Assembly: GCF_037975245.1 (NCBI RefSeq)
Contig: NC_092563.1
Span: 7,745,501-7,809,500, forward strand
Length of the DNA: 64,000 nucleotides
DNA from: Apostichopus japonicus
Lineage: Eukaryota > Echinodermata > Holothuroidea > Aspidochirotida > Stichopodidae
Direction: 5' to 3'
The notes beneath the pieces were generated by a model. The model was not told where the DNA came from. It worked only from the letters and a program-made list of their open reading frames with translations, and did no database searches. A program made the translations under genes and the position numbers. How positions within the stretch are numbered: the stretch's first letter is position 1; each line of letters begins with the position of its first letter. Shown piece by piece: positions 21,983 to 32,026 of the stretch.

Positions 21983-22723
21983 ACAGCATCAGCAACAGTT
22001 TGCAACAATTGATTGACTGGCTGCATTTACCAAATGTCTAACGTTCAGACTCAGTGATAAACATTGCTTTGCTTCATTTGCTAAGGGTATGTATGGTGTT
22101 ATGTTCGTATAAATACACAACGAAAGCTGGATAAGTATGGCAGTATGAGGGAATGGCCGCAAATAGTTACGTAACTAGTACGTCTTGAACGTAGCTCTAT
22201 AGGTCTCGCATCACAAGTAATTGTTCCATTGACTTACACACTAAACTTGTCACTTTCAAGACCTGCCAAAGCATAGATAGAAGTTTTCATCTGGTATATC
22301 CTATACCCACCACATGATAGCTGTGATCTTGGCCTATCATGGCAAACTTCCATATCATGACCGTTTAGATTATGAGCTAGAAGAGGAGCAAGTTTGAACC
22401 CTTCCATATGCTCGTTCGGAGTAATATCAACATTTAACCAAAGACTTTTAAAATGGTTTATATCACCTTCGATCCTCCCTATTTTCACACCATCTGTACT
22501 TAAAATTATGCTCTTTCATATAAAGGCAGAAAAAGCGATGACAGTAAATGATAACATGCTTAAACAAGCTTTACGTTAGGTACTTTTACCTCTTTTCTGA
22601 CAATGGTTAACCTATTGAGCGGATGAACAAGTGGTGAGGTACCTATAATAGTATACCAAGTCGGACTTCGCGGCAAGTACAGTGACGCAATGAGTAGCAT
22701 ACTGATTGACCAATCACATTTTA

Positions 22724-23160
22724 CTTAAGTGTAATTCTATTTCACTTAGGCTAAATTGAATTTTACTTAAGTGAAAAAGATTGACCAATCACATTTCACT
22801 TAAGCGTAATTCTATTTCACTTAAGTAAAATGCAATTTAGCTTAAGTGAAATTGAAAAGCCATTTTGCTTAAGTAGAATAGCATTTTACTTAAGTAGAAT
22901 TGAATTTTACTTCAGCAGAATTGTATTTTACTTAAGTAGAATTGTATTTTACTTAAGCTTAATTCAATTAAGCTTAAGCTAATTTGAAGTTTACTTAAGT
23001 AAAATACGATGTAGACAAAAACCGTTTGAACTTAAGCTAATATGAATTCCACTTAAGTGGAATACAATTAAGCTTAAGTAAAATGCAATTCTACTTAAAT
23101 GCAATTCATTTCACTTAAGCTTAATTGTATTCTACTTAAGTGGAATTAATTCTACTTAAG
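22724..23160. repeat. CTTAAG palindrome array, right block
   Basis: CTTAAG or one-base variants start at 22724, 22745, 22766, 22799, 22820, 22841, 22868, 22889, 22910, 22931, 22952, 22973, 22994, 23031, 23052, 23073, 23093, 23114, 23135 and 23155. Nearly every step is 20-21 bp; the exceptions are 27, 33 and 37. Together with the left block it makes roughly 60 sites. Confidence 0.95.
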
Positions 23161-23614
23161 TAGAATAGAGAGGTAAATGTTAAAACGGCTTGCCATAGGG
23201 CCGCCAACGATGTTGTTTTTCAAGAGATACTTCTGTCTGTTTGCAGAATCTCATATTGATGTTTACTATAAATTGTATTGCTGCTTTGGTTCAGGTAAAG
23301 AGAAAGTTAGTTGCAAGGGGGTCAACAGTAATTGGGCTACCGTTACAAAAGAAAAGTTTGTGGAAGTTATCCAAAACAAATGCTCTGTTCAGGCAACTAA
23401 TAGAGGTTTTCAAATGAAGAGCGGTCAATGCAGAACTACATTCAGGAAAAGACCGCGCTATCGTATTTATACCTTAAACGGAAAGTGGCGAAGGATGGGG
23501 TTTCACTACACCCTTAGATTTGTAAAGCTGTCATCTGTAAGACATATAAGATCTTATATTTGCGCTTTCGCATCAAGATTGTATCTATGCGTATGTCATG
23601 TTGTATTCTATTCA

Positions 23615-23644
23615 CTGTGTTCTTTCTTTGACCTTTATTGACAG
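23615..23644 (+). promoter_or_regulatory. Probable 3' splice acceptor directly before the LRR start codon
   Basis: A pyrimidine-rich run (GTTCTTTCTTTGACCTTTATTGACAG) ends in AG at 23643-23644, immediately before ATG at 23645. The simplest reading is that the 5' untranslated exon lies upstream and the whole protein is encoded in one exon that starts here. Confidence 0.5.
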
Positions 23645-26600
23645 ATGACAATGGGGTATCTAGGTGTGGTGCTATTCTCGTTAGCTGTGCAGTTATTGCT
23701 TCTCTTTAATCCTATTCAAGCAACATGGCAGTGCCCTGAGACCTGTCGTTGCGTAGGGACATCACTGTACTGCGCTGCTAACCTTATGGAGATTCCATCA
23801 GAAATCCCTGATACTTATGAACGCCTATATTTCGGTTTTAATGATATCCAGAGTGTTGAAAGAGATTCCTTATCACATTTGGGCAATCTAAGGCTGATCG
23901 ATATAAGGTCAAATGGAATATTCCAAATAAATGACATGACCTTCCAAGAACTTCAGACATTAGAGACATTGCAGTTATCATCTAATAATCTCCGGGCTAT
24001 CACAGTCGATTTATTGTCAGGTCTGAGGAGCTTGGAAGTGCTTGATGTTTCAAACAACGTTATTGATAGAATTGATCCTGGATCATTCGATCATCTACCA
24101 AATATAAAAGAGATTAATCTTCGATCAAATCTAATCGAATTGCTTCACCCAATGATGTTTCGGTCACTGGCAAATCTCGAAATTCTTTCTCTCCGAAATA
24201 ACTTCATCGAGGAGATTGCGTCAACTGCATTACCACTTCCTTCCAATCTCACGGAATTGGATCTAAAATACAATGACTTGTATGAGATCGATGACGAGAT
24301 TTTCAGACAACAAAGTAGACTTAAGACCTTGCTTCTCGGGAACAACTACATATCCTATATCGCAGAGATGGCATTCACCGATATAACTTATCTTGAGGAA
24401 CTAGATGTCTCCAGCAACGAGCTAGAGTCTATACCGCCTGAAGCTTTGGGTGGTTTAAGGAACCTCAACATATTGGACCTCTCCGACAATAAAATTGACG
24501 TCATAACTATTGGCGCTTTAAGAACCTTAGAGAAGTTAGAAGAACTTGATCTTACTAGGAATTCTCTCTCTGAACTTGAGTTTGCAATGTTCTCCGGGCT
24601 TAACAATCTAAAAGTTTTAAATTTACACAAGAACGTCATTGAATTGATCCATCCTGGTACATTCAGAGCTGTGCAATCCTTGGAAAAGGTTAACTTGGGA
24701 TTTAATTATATCCGAAACATATCCAGCGATGTTTACCAAGATCTCATCAATATCAGAGAATTGGATTTTGAATTAAACCAAATAGAGGAGATCAACTTCC
24801 CAGACTTAGAGAGACTCAAAAAGTTGCAGAATCTCACCATATCTTACAACCGTCTCACGAAAGTCAACACCAGTAGTGCATCTGTTATTGACAACTTAGA
24901 GAGGATAGACCTACAAGGTAATTTTCTTTCCAACCTACAGCAGAACTTTCTTGTTGGTTTACCGTCTTTGGCTGAACTATCACTAAACCACTCAAATGTG
25001 GAATTACTTCGTAGAGGCGTCTTCCGGTCTCTAGGTAATTATCATAACCTTACCACCCTAGAACTCGCAAATTGTGACATAGATTCAATTGAAGCAAATT
25101 CATTTGACCATCTAACTAAGTTATTAATACTACGTCTAAATGGCAACAGTCTCGAAACTGTGACGGCTGTAATGTTTAGGGGATTGAATAGTTTGGAGGT
25201 AATCAATTTATCCGATAACTTAATATCTTTTATCGACGTTACTACTTTCCAAACGATGAGTAATCTCCGCGAGGTACTCTTAAACAACAACAGGCTTATC
25301 GAACTCGATTTTAGAATGTTTGAATTCAACATGCTCATCCAAAATGTACATCTACTGGGAAATATCAATATGTCCTCGATATACACTGAATTAATTGAAT
25401 CCTTCACCAATTTAGAAGTTCTTCAAATCTCCTCGTGTGTTTATTGTTCTGAGGCGCTCTCCTCTTTACAGTTTGTCGAAATGAACAATTTAACAGAGAT
25501 TGTAATGACAGAAGTTGGCTTGAATGAAATTCCCTCTAGTGTAGGTTATGCCCAACGAGTTAAAGAGATCGACTTGTCCAGAAATGAAATTTTACAAGTC
25601 AATTCCAGTCGAATTGGTATTAAAAACAAAACATTTAGTCTTGATTTGTCTTTCAACAAAGTTACCAACCTCTCTCTGGCCAATGTGGACATGTTAACGT
25701 CACTCTTGCTGGACTACAATAAACTTACTGGTATAAGCAATCAAACCTTTGCCAACTTAAGTTCACTGGGACGAGTAAGTTTAACACATAACGAAATTTT
25801 TGAGATTGGAAGGAGCAGCTTTGTTGAAGTAGGACAAGTATCGATGATTAGTATCGATCTTTCTTACAATAAGATAACCTCTCTCCCGATTGCGCCAATA
25901 TTTCATCCCAATACTAGTAGACTGGTTCTTCACCATAACCAAATTACTAGTGTATCTTCATCCTCTTTCGATGAGATGGTAAGAATCTTTGAGTTTGATA
26001 TCTCATACAACAAACTGCAAGTCTTAGATATTGAATTGCTTGGCAAAATGCCCAAGTTATACACCTTCAAAGCTGCGCACAACAGCCTAGTTCAATTATC
26101 CAGTGGTACATTTGATGGGAATCCAAGCTTGAGAACAGTCGTTTTGTCGTACAATAAAATATCAACGTTATCTGATCAGGTTTTCTCAGCCATAGACCGA
26201 ATACATCAACTTTTTCTGGATGGAAATCCACTCCATGTTGTTCCATCAAATATATTGCTCAATCAGCCCTGGATAAGTACCCTTTCATTATCAGATACTA
26301 AGCTTGTAACGATACTGAAATCTGATTTTGCTCACTCAAAGCTTCTTCAATTTCTTGACATCTCCAACAACTCATTAAACTTCATCGAAGATAAAAGTTT
26401 CCAACTGCTTCCGAATTTATATAGACTGGACATTTCTCACAATTCTCTAGATAGCTTTCATGCACTTGGAATTGAGTACCTAACAAAATTGGTCGTCTTT
26501 TATAGCAGTAACAATAACTTTAAGACTATTTCCGCAAGAATATTTGAGGGGAGCAGCGATATGAAAGTCCTTGACGTATCTAACAATCAAATCGAAGTAT

Positions 26601-27499
26601 TGCAAGACCGAATGTTTTCGGGTTTGCGACCGTATAGTATATCGCTCGCCAGGAATAATATCACAAGTCTCATGGGGGATGCTTTTGATGGGTTTTATAG
26701 CACCCACTTAAAGTCATTAGATCTAAGTTTCAACAAAATATCTTACATGCAGAAGGACACATTCCAAAGCTTAAGACACTTGAGATTTTTACAACTTCAA
26801 GGGAACAACCTTGGAAACATCGAAGATGGCATATTCTCACCATTGTTGAATAACTGGGTTACTTTGTTGAATAACCCATGGCGTTGTGATGATAAAATAT
26901 GTGGCCTTCGAACTTGGCTTACGAAACACCCATCCTTTGTTCGGGGCCCTCTATTTGATACATTGTCAGAAGATTTTCATGGGAATTTCTTATACCTAAA
27001 TTTGGATGATGTTAAATGTGAAACCGGTAGCAGATCAAGTTACATAGGACAACCCATTGAACATCTTCCAGACGGGGTATGCCTCCCTGTCCCCTCACAA
27101 TCTAGTGAGTTGACAACAACCCCATCTGATCCGAATAAAGATACATATGTGTTATTTTTGTGGTCGGGTCTTGCTTTAGGAGCTTGCATTGTATTCGTCG
27201 TGTTGATGGTTGCCTGCATATGCATAGTAGGAAGGAGGAGAAGGTCAAAACGCAGACCAAACGACGATCTACCACCACCTTATTACGAAGATGTAGCTGC
27301 AAGTGGTGATCTGGGCCGGAGGGTAGGTAGTGAGGACTTTCACCTTGCTAGGGTTAAACTTCCACCAGAACCTCTTGGTCATTATGACAGAAAGATTTCT
27401 CCCAATGAAGACCCTTATCTGTCTCCAAAATATGATGATTTGCGTAGGACTTATCGTGTGGATGATGACATAGACCCAAACTACATAATTGTCGAATAG
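23645..27499 (+). CDS. Large leucine-rich-repeat type I transmembrane receptor, 1284 aa, no TIR domain
   Basis: The product is a cell-surface protein. A signal peptide (about residues 1-26, with a V/L/F-rich core) is followed by an LRR N-terminal cap with the C30-x3-C34-x-C36-x6-C43 pattern. About 40 leucine-rich repeats of ~24 residues (LxxLxLxxNxIxxI) fill residues ~55-1070. A C-terminal cap follows (PWRC at C1081, then C1086, C1125, C1146), then a Thr/Ser/Pro stalk and a transmembrane helix (about 1168-1196) stopped by RRRRSKRR. The 88-residue tail has no TIR or kinase domain. It holds a PPPY (PPxY, WW-domain ligand) at 1210-1213 and several Tyr in acidic or Pro settings (YYEDV, YLSPKYDDL, NYIIVE). 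The architecture resembles chaoptin/artichoke-like adhesion LRR proteins, or a Toll-like ectodomain without a signalling domain. The Met at residue 3 (23651) has the better start context (A at -3, G at +4) and may be the real start. The single uninterrupted frame of 3.9 kb is strong evidence for a real gene. Confidence 0.95.
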   Translation: MTMGYLGVVLFSLAVQLLLLFNPIQATWQCPETCRCVGTSLYCAANLMEIPSEIPDTYERLYFGFNDIQSVERDSLSHLGNLRLIDIRSNGIFQINDMTFQELQTLETLQLSSNNLRAITVDLLSGLRSLEVLDVSNNVIDRIDPGSFDHLPNIKEINLRSNLIELLHPMMFRSLANLEILSLRNNFIEEIASTALPLPSNLTELDLKYNDLYEIDDEIFRQQSRLKTLLLGNNYISYIAEMAFTDITYLEELDVSSNELESIPPEALGGLRNLNILDLSDNKIDVITIGALRTLEKLEELDLTRNSLSELEFAMFSGLNNLKVLNLHKNVIELIHPGTFRAVQSLEKVNLGFNYIRNISSDVYQDLINIRELDFELNQIEEINFPDLERLKKLQNLTISYNRLTKVNTSSASVIDNLERIDLQGNFLSNLQQNFLVGLPSLAELSLNHSNVELLRRGVFRSLGNYHNLTTLELANCDIDSIEANSFDHLTKLLILRLNGNSLETVTAVMFRGLNSLEVINLSDNLISFIDVTTFQTMSNLREVLLNNNRLIELDFRMFEFNMLIQNVHLLGNINMSSIYTELIESFTNLEVLQISSCVYCSEALSSLQFVEMNNLTEIVMTEVGLNEIPSSVGYAQRVKEIDLSRNEILQVNSSRIGIKNKTFSLDLSFNKVTNLSLANVDMLTSLLLDYNKLTGISNQTFANLSSLGRVSLTHNEIFEIGRSSFVEVGQVSMISIDLSYNKITSLPIAPIFHPNTSRLVLHHNQITSVSSSSFDEMVRIFEFDISYNKLQVLDIELLGKMPKLYTFKAAHNSLVQLSSGTFDGNPSLRTVVLSYNKISTLSDQVFSAIDRIHQLFLDGNPLHVVPSNILLNQPWISTLSLSDTKLVTILKSDFAHSKLLQFLDISNNSLNFIEDKSFQLLPNLYRLDISHNSLDSFHALGIEYLTKLVVFYSSNNNFKTISARIFEGSSDMKVLDVSNNQIEVLQDRMFSGLRPYSISLARNNITSLMGDAFDGFYSTHLKSLDLSFNKISYMQKDTFQSLRHLRFLQLQGNNLGNIEDGIFSPLLNNWVTLLNNPWRCDDKICGLRTWLTKHPSFVRGPLFDTLSEDFHGNFLYLNLDDVKCETGSRSSYIGQPIEHLPDGVCLPVPSQSSELTTTPSDPNKDTYVLFLWSGLALGACIVFVVLMVACICIVGRRRRSKRRPNDDLPPPYYEDVAASGDLGRRVGSEDFHLARVKLPPEPLGHYDRKISPNEDPYLSPKYDDLRRTYRVDDDIDPNYIIVE

Positions 27500-28430
27500 A
27501 ACCAAATAAGAAATTAGATGAACACGGACTTCCAGAAAGAGAAATGTGGATGGGACATGAATGTCAGGTTAAAAGATGATTTTGTAAGATTTGAAAAAAA
27601 TTGAAAAGAATGTGATATAAATACATTTTCTTGTATATATATTTTTAATGCCACGTTACTTTCAGTTATAACGAATGGTTTTGCAGCAAACTGAAACCAA
27701 ATGGACCAAGATGACCCTTAGTTATCTGGTTAATCACAAAGATGTTGGTCTATTATATATGTTAAATACGCTTTCTCCTCAACTTAAACTTTTACATCGG
27801 TGATTGTTCTTCGTGTTATTATATTTTCTTTATATACATACTCAAAACTCAGAGCAGTAAATTAATTCATTACAAAAGGTGACAAGACGATTTTCTTTTA
27901 TTATATTTTTTATCAATGTAAATCAATTGTATATACTTGCCTAAATCCAAACTATTGTAAGCTCCGATACACGTTTAATACAGTGTATGTGTATATCATC
28001 AAATATTAATTGTTACATAATTTTAAAACCTTCCGGGAATATAAAACAGGTATACTTTTAACATTTTCATAAGAATAAATATGCAGAAATACTTTTGGGT
28101 TCATTATTTCTTTTTTAACAGGACGTTATTTTAGAATTATCGAAATTTAGGATCGAACACCAATTTGAATGTATAGTTAAAACACTTTAATGATGCTATA
28201 AAATTTTGATGTGGTTGCGAAAGCCGGGTATCTGTTTAGCTTTGTCACCCATTATCCAGATGAGTTACTGATGCAGGCTTGTGGATTATGTATTCCTTCA
28301 TTCATATTTTGTTAAAGCTTATCTGGTAAAACTGTTGCATTACAAATAATAAACGCATAATACATCTCCAGCCTGGAATGTTCAAATAAATATTTAATAA
28401 ATAAACACATTGTTTACTCGCTGTTGTGTT
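27500..28430 (+). promoter_or_regulatory. Likely 3' UTR and polyadenylation region of the LRR gene
   Basis: This AT-rich sequence follows the stop. AATAAA occurs at 28074-28079 and 28348-28353 and is clustered at about 28385-28405 (AATAAATATTTAATAAATAAA). The last cluster is followed by a T/G-rich TGTTTACTCGCTGTTGTGTT. The cluster is the best candidate for the cleavage signal, which would give a 3' UTR of about 0.9 kb. Confidence 0.45.
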
Positions 28431-28683
28431 ATTTACGCTGGATCTACCATACCCGTTGGTCTTATGTCAAGTCCTTCTCGGCCGACACGAGAACTTGAAT
28501 CAGATACACTACCACAAACCACATATATACGTCTTCGAAATTTGTCTATTATGATCTTTGATTCATTTTAATATGAATGCTATACTTCAAAACAAGTCGC
28601 AACAATAAACAAAGCTTCAACTTTCATGACCTAACTGACCTGACCCTTAACCCACATCTCAGTGCACCTACAACGTATACGGC

Positions 28684-28997
28684 CAGGGACATAGCAATGG
28701 GAGCGATCGCTCCACCGACCCCCCCCCCCAACCCCCTTTGAGTTCCCTGAAAATAAAATTTAACTAAAAGCAGAAAATATCACCAAAGCCCTCTTTTCAG
28801 GACCCTTATCAGTTTTTCCTCTGAAAGTTCGTCTGCTACGTAATACAATACTCTTATTATTGTTTATTCTTGCAACGTGGGAGGCATTTCATGGCGCTCC
28901 GTTAAGTACAATAATGCTTCCTTTGTGAGAAGGGCACCTTTAAAAATTCTGCTCCACTTCCCCCTTCCCCCGTTTCAAATTGCTGGCTACGTCCCTG
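28684..28997. mobile_element. Small CAGGGAC-ended inverted-repeat element (MITE), 314 bp
   Basis: The left end is CAGGGACATAGC and the right end is GCTACGTCCCTG, inverted with one mismatch. A C run just inside the left end and a CCCCCTTCCCCCG tract near the right end match the pattern of the other hAT-type elements here. The 8-base flanks match only partly (TATACGGC versus TACACCTG). Confidence 0.55.
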
Positions 28998-29959
28998 TAC
29001 ACCTGTTACCTTTAACTACATCTTTTAAAGCAGCATTTTGCGTTTGGTCGCCGTTTTCTATTTTTCGACATGTCCATCGAGTTTTTCACATATATCAATC
29101 ACAAAACAGCAAACTAAGATATCAGCCAAGTTTTTCCCTGCCAACATCGTTAATTGGCGAGTAATTAAGGATATTTGCAGAGAATGAGAAAAGTATCCAC
29201 GACAAAATTCCACATTTAAAATCAGGTGCTTATCAGGGGGGGGGGCGTTGGGGCGCGCGCCCCCCGGGTAAGGAAAAGAGGAGGAAAAAAAGAGAAGAAA
29301 AAAGTGAAAAGGAGGGGGAAAAACGAAAAGGAGGAGAGAAAGGAAGGGAAAAGAAAAAGAAAAAAGAGAGAAAAAGGAGGGAGTAGAAGATAGCCAAGAC
29401 CTCGGGAAGAGAAAGAGGAACAGTCATAGTTAAAGCGCTGATCCCTATAATTTATACACAGGGTAGCCAGTGACAGATCAAGGATTACGGAGGGGTGTGC
29501 GCCTCACCCTACCCCTTACACCGACAACTCCATTTTTGACGTTTCCATTTTTCTTTTCTCGCCCGAAAAAAGCCAAAATTTTTTCGCGCGCCTCGCGCGC
29601 ATCCAACATATCGATGCCAATATCATATAAGCAAGCATCGGTCATTACATTGCATGGCATCGTATACCTTACGGTCCGTGAAAGTTGCACAGTATACCGC
29701 CGGATGCTAATGTAAACAACGAAATGTCTTATGTCGATGGAGAACCAGAATGCAAAATGCATGGAGGTTTCGATGACTTTAATGCACTAGACTTCTGCTT
29801 GTTAGTATAACCAGAACTAGCTGTTACTAACACTATGGCATGCTAACACAGGTCAGTCTACTGTACATGGCTATACACACCTCGATCAAAAGCAATAGGG
29901 TTCTTGTACTCAATGTTATGAATCCACACACCAAGTATTACAAAACAAAACCAAATCTC
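28998..29959. other. Transposon debris: G/C-run block and a purine-rich tract
   Basis: A GGGGGGGGGGCG...GCGCGCGCCCCCCGGG block at 29235-29268 looks like the inner edge of another CAGGGG-type element. It is followed by about 150 bases of almost pure A/G (29269-29420). GTGACAGATCAAGGATTACGG at 29470 onward, with the C-rich CCTCACCCTACCCCTTAC after it, looks like the terminus of a further element. No gene is recognised. Confidence 0.45.
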
Positions 29960-31640
29960 TAATACTTCGCACATTAGGGTTGCAGAGGAGTCCATTTTTG
30001 GACAAGTTAGATTGGAATATGCCTAAGAAACTTGAAAGAATCAACTTGAAAGAAGCTAATACAGGTCACTGGAGGTCACCCTGAGGTCAAAGGTCACCCA
30101 AATGCAGTTCGACTATTGTATTACAATAGCGTAACTCTCAACCCTGTCAGTGGTAGTTTCACAAGTTACATTTTGACCCATAAATGACCTTTGGTGACCT
30201 TGGATCACATCACGGTTATTTTGGAAAATGTGTCGCTACTTCATTCACAACTTGTCCTAATATACCAGCCATGTCTGACTTCGTGACTAGAAGTTGTTGC
30301 AAAAATTAGCATAAGTTGGGAATTTTTTGCACATAATCAACCTTGAATGACCTTGATTGACCTAATGGTTTTTATCAAAAATTTTCCCCTTGATGATGTG
30401 CACTCTGTCCTAAAATCCCAACCTTGATGGACATTTGGTTCTCACGTTATTGCTAAAATACTAGTTTTTGACCCCTAATTGACCTTTGTTGACCTTGGAT
30501 CATATTACCGTTATGTTTTGAAACGATCCTTTACCCCATTCACAACTAGTCCCAAAATATCATCCATGTCGGACCCTGTCAGTGGTAGTTTCACAAGTTA
30601 TTGTGAAAAAAAAACACATTTTGACCCATAAATGACCTTTGGTGACCTTGAATCACATCACGGTTATTTTGGAAAATATGTCCCTACTCCATTCACAACT
30701 TGTCCTAATATACCAGCCATGTCGGACTTCGTGACTAGAAGTTGTTGCAAAAATTAGCATAAGCTGGCAGTTTTTTGCACATAATCAACCTTGAATGACC
30801 TTGGATGACCTGATGGTTTTTATCAAAAATGTTCCTCTTGATGAGGTGCACTCTGTCCTAAAATTTAATTGGCCTACAATGTTTACACATAATGTTATTG
30901 CTAGAAATGTATCAAAACCAACCTTTGGCCCCTCATAACTTGAGAACTGGGTGTCCGATTGAAGCGGGAGATGGTTTCCTATATTCAGCACAAAAAGCTC
31001 TATCAAATTTTCAAACTTATCTTTGTTCTGTTTTGTTTTGCCCCGTATCTCCTAAAATGAGCATATTTTTTAAGATTTGACCTTTGACCTTTTGACCTCG
31101 CGGTCAGATGTAGTTTGACACGCTGCTTCCAAAAAGCAACATGACAAGTCTGTGCGACCATCCTAACTGTACTTATTAAAAAACAAAAACATTGACCTCT
31201 GATAACTTCGCACACGAAGGTCGCACAGGGGTCAACTATGGACCATTTTGATCGGAAGGTACCTTTGAGATCCGATTATGGCCACGAAAATTCAAATAAC
31301 CCAAAAAACTGATAAAGGTCACCGGAGGTCAACCTGAGGTCAAAGGTCACCTAGATGCGGGTCGACTTCCTGATTAAAATAGCGTAACTCCCAACCTTCA
31401 CGGACATTTGGTTCTCAAGTTATTGCAAAAATACTAGTTTTTGACCCCTGCTTGACCTTTGTTGACCTTGAATCACATGACCGTTATGTTTTGAAACGAT
31501 CCCTTACCCCATTTACAACTGGTCCCAAAATATCAACCATGTCGGATCCTGTCAATGGGAGTTATTGCTTGTTTTAATATTTTGGCCTCTAACTGACCTT
31601 TGGTGACCTTCACAGGCACCACAAAAAATAGGGCACATCT
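29960..31640. repeat. TGACCT/AGGTCA-rich higher-order repeat
   Basis: The sequence is dense in TGACCTTTG, GGTGACCTTGG and AGGTCA. A block from ACCCTGTCAGTGGTAGTTTC (30141) to about 30420 recurs 432 bases later (30573-30868). Another block (ACGGACATTTGGTTCTC...ATGTCGGA, about 31393-31560) matches 30420-30575. AGGTCAAAGGTCA occurs at 30084-30096 and 31337-31349. No convincing reading frame is present. It looks like a dispersed or tandem satellite-like family. Confidence 0.85.
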
Positions 31641-31719
31641 ACTCAATGTGGTACTCATGTACACCAAATATTAGATTGGTCCAAGCTCCCCTACTTGAGA
31701 TACCGTGTTTACAAGCCAG

Positions 31720-31723
31720 GCGT

Positions 31724-31755
<32 letters not shown>

Positions 31756-31762
31756 CACACTC
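31720..31762. repeat. (AC)n microsatellite
   Basis: An AC dinucleotide run of about 38 bases with one GC interruption lies at the edge of the TGACCT repeat field. Confidence 0.95.
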
Positions 31763-31933
31763 TCCGCCTGCATGAATGCATAGGTTACGATTTCATCGAA
31801 ACCAAAAAGCATACAGATCCATTTATGTCAAAACTCTCTTTTACAGTAGTAATGTCGGCCAAGCTAAGAACTTTATTTTAATTACCAAGGAGATCATTTT
31901 TAAGCTATTCGTTGCTATTTATTTTTCTTTCAT

Positions 31934-32026
31934 GCAGTAGGTGCCCGAAAAAATGGGAAAAATTTGGTTGCGGGAGGGGGGGGGGGCTGCAGCCCCGCCT
32001 CCTACGGGACCTACGCCTATGTGTGT
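31934..32026. mobile_element. Short inverted-repeat fragment with an inner G run and GC-rich hairpin
   Basis: GTAGGTGCCCGAAA and the inverted GACCTACGCC are about 90 bases apart. Between them lie GGGAGGGGGGGGGG and GCTGCAGCCCC. This looks like a very short deletion derivative of a CAGGGG/GTAGG-type element. Confidence 0.35.

Larger units (their letters stand above)
20875..23202. mobile_element. CTTAAG-array foldback element, 2.3 kb
   Basis: The left end GGCCGTATGGCAAGCCGTTTT continues as AACATTTACCTC. The right end is its reverse complement with one mismatch (GAGGTAAATGTTAAAACGG..., ending CCATAGGGCC). Homology of the two inverted arms continues inward for at least 150 bp. Nearly the whole of both arms is made of CTTAAG-centred palindromes at 20-21 bp spacing (blocks 20958-21852 and 22724-23160). 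A further internal end-like motif, ATGGCAAGCCGTATTAACATT, lies at 21854. The centre (21870-22700) is ordinary sequence. No transposase is encoded and no target duplication was found. The element ends about 440 bp upstream of the LRR receptor start codon. Confidence 0.8.

Noticed and set aside
20958-23160. CRISPR-like array, because of the regular short repeats
   Set aside because: The repeats are palindromic 21-bp units with no unique spacers of constant size, and the DNA is eukaryotic.
23177-23641. Open frame of 154 codons ending just before the LRR gene
   Set aside because: It starts inside the foldback element's terminal repeat and ends at a stop overlapping the likely splice acceptor. 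It has no recognisable domain, so I read it as 5' UTR or intron sequence.
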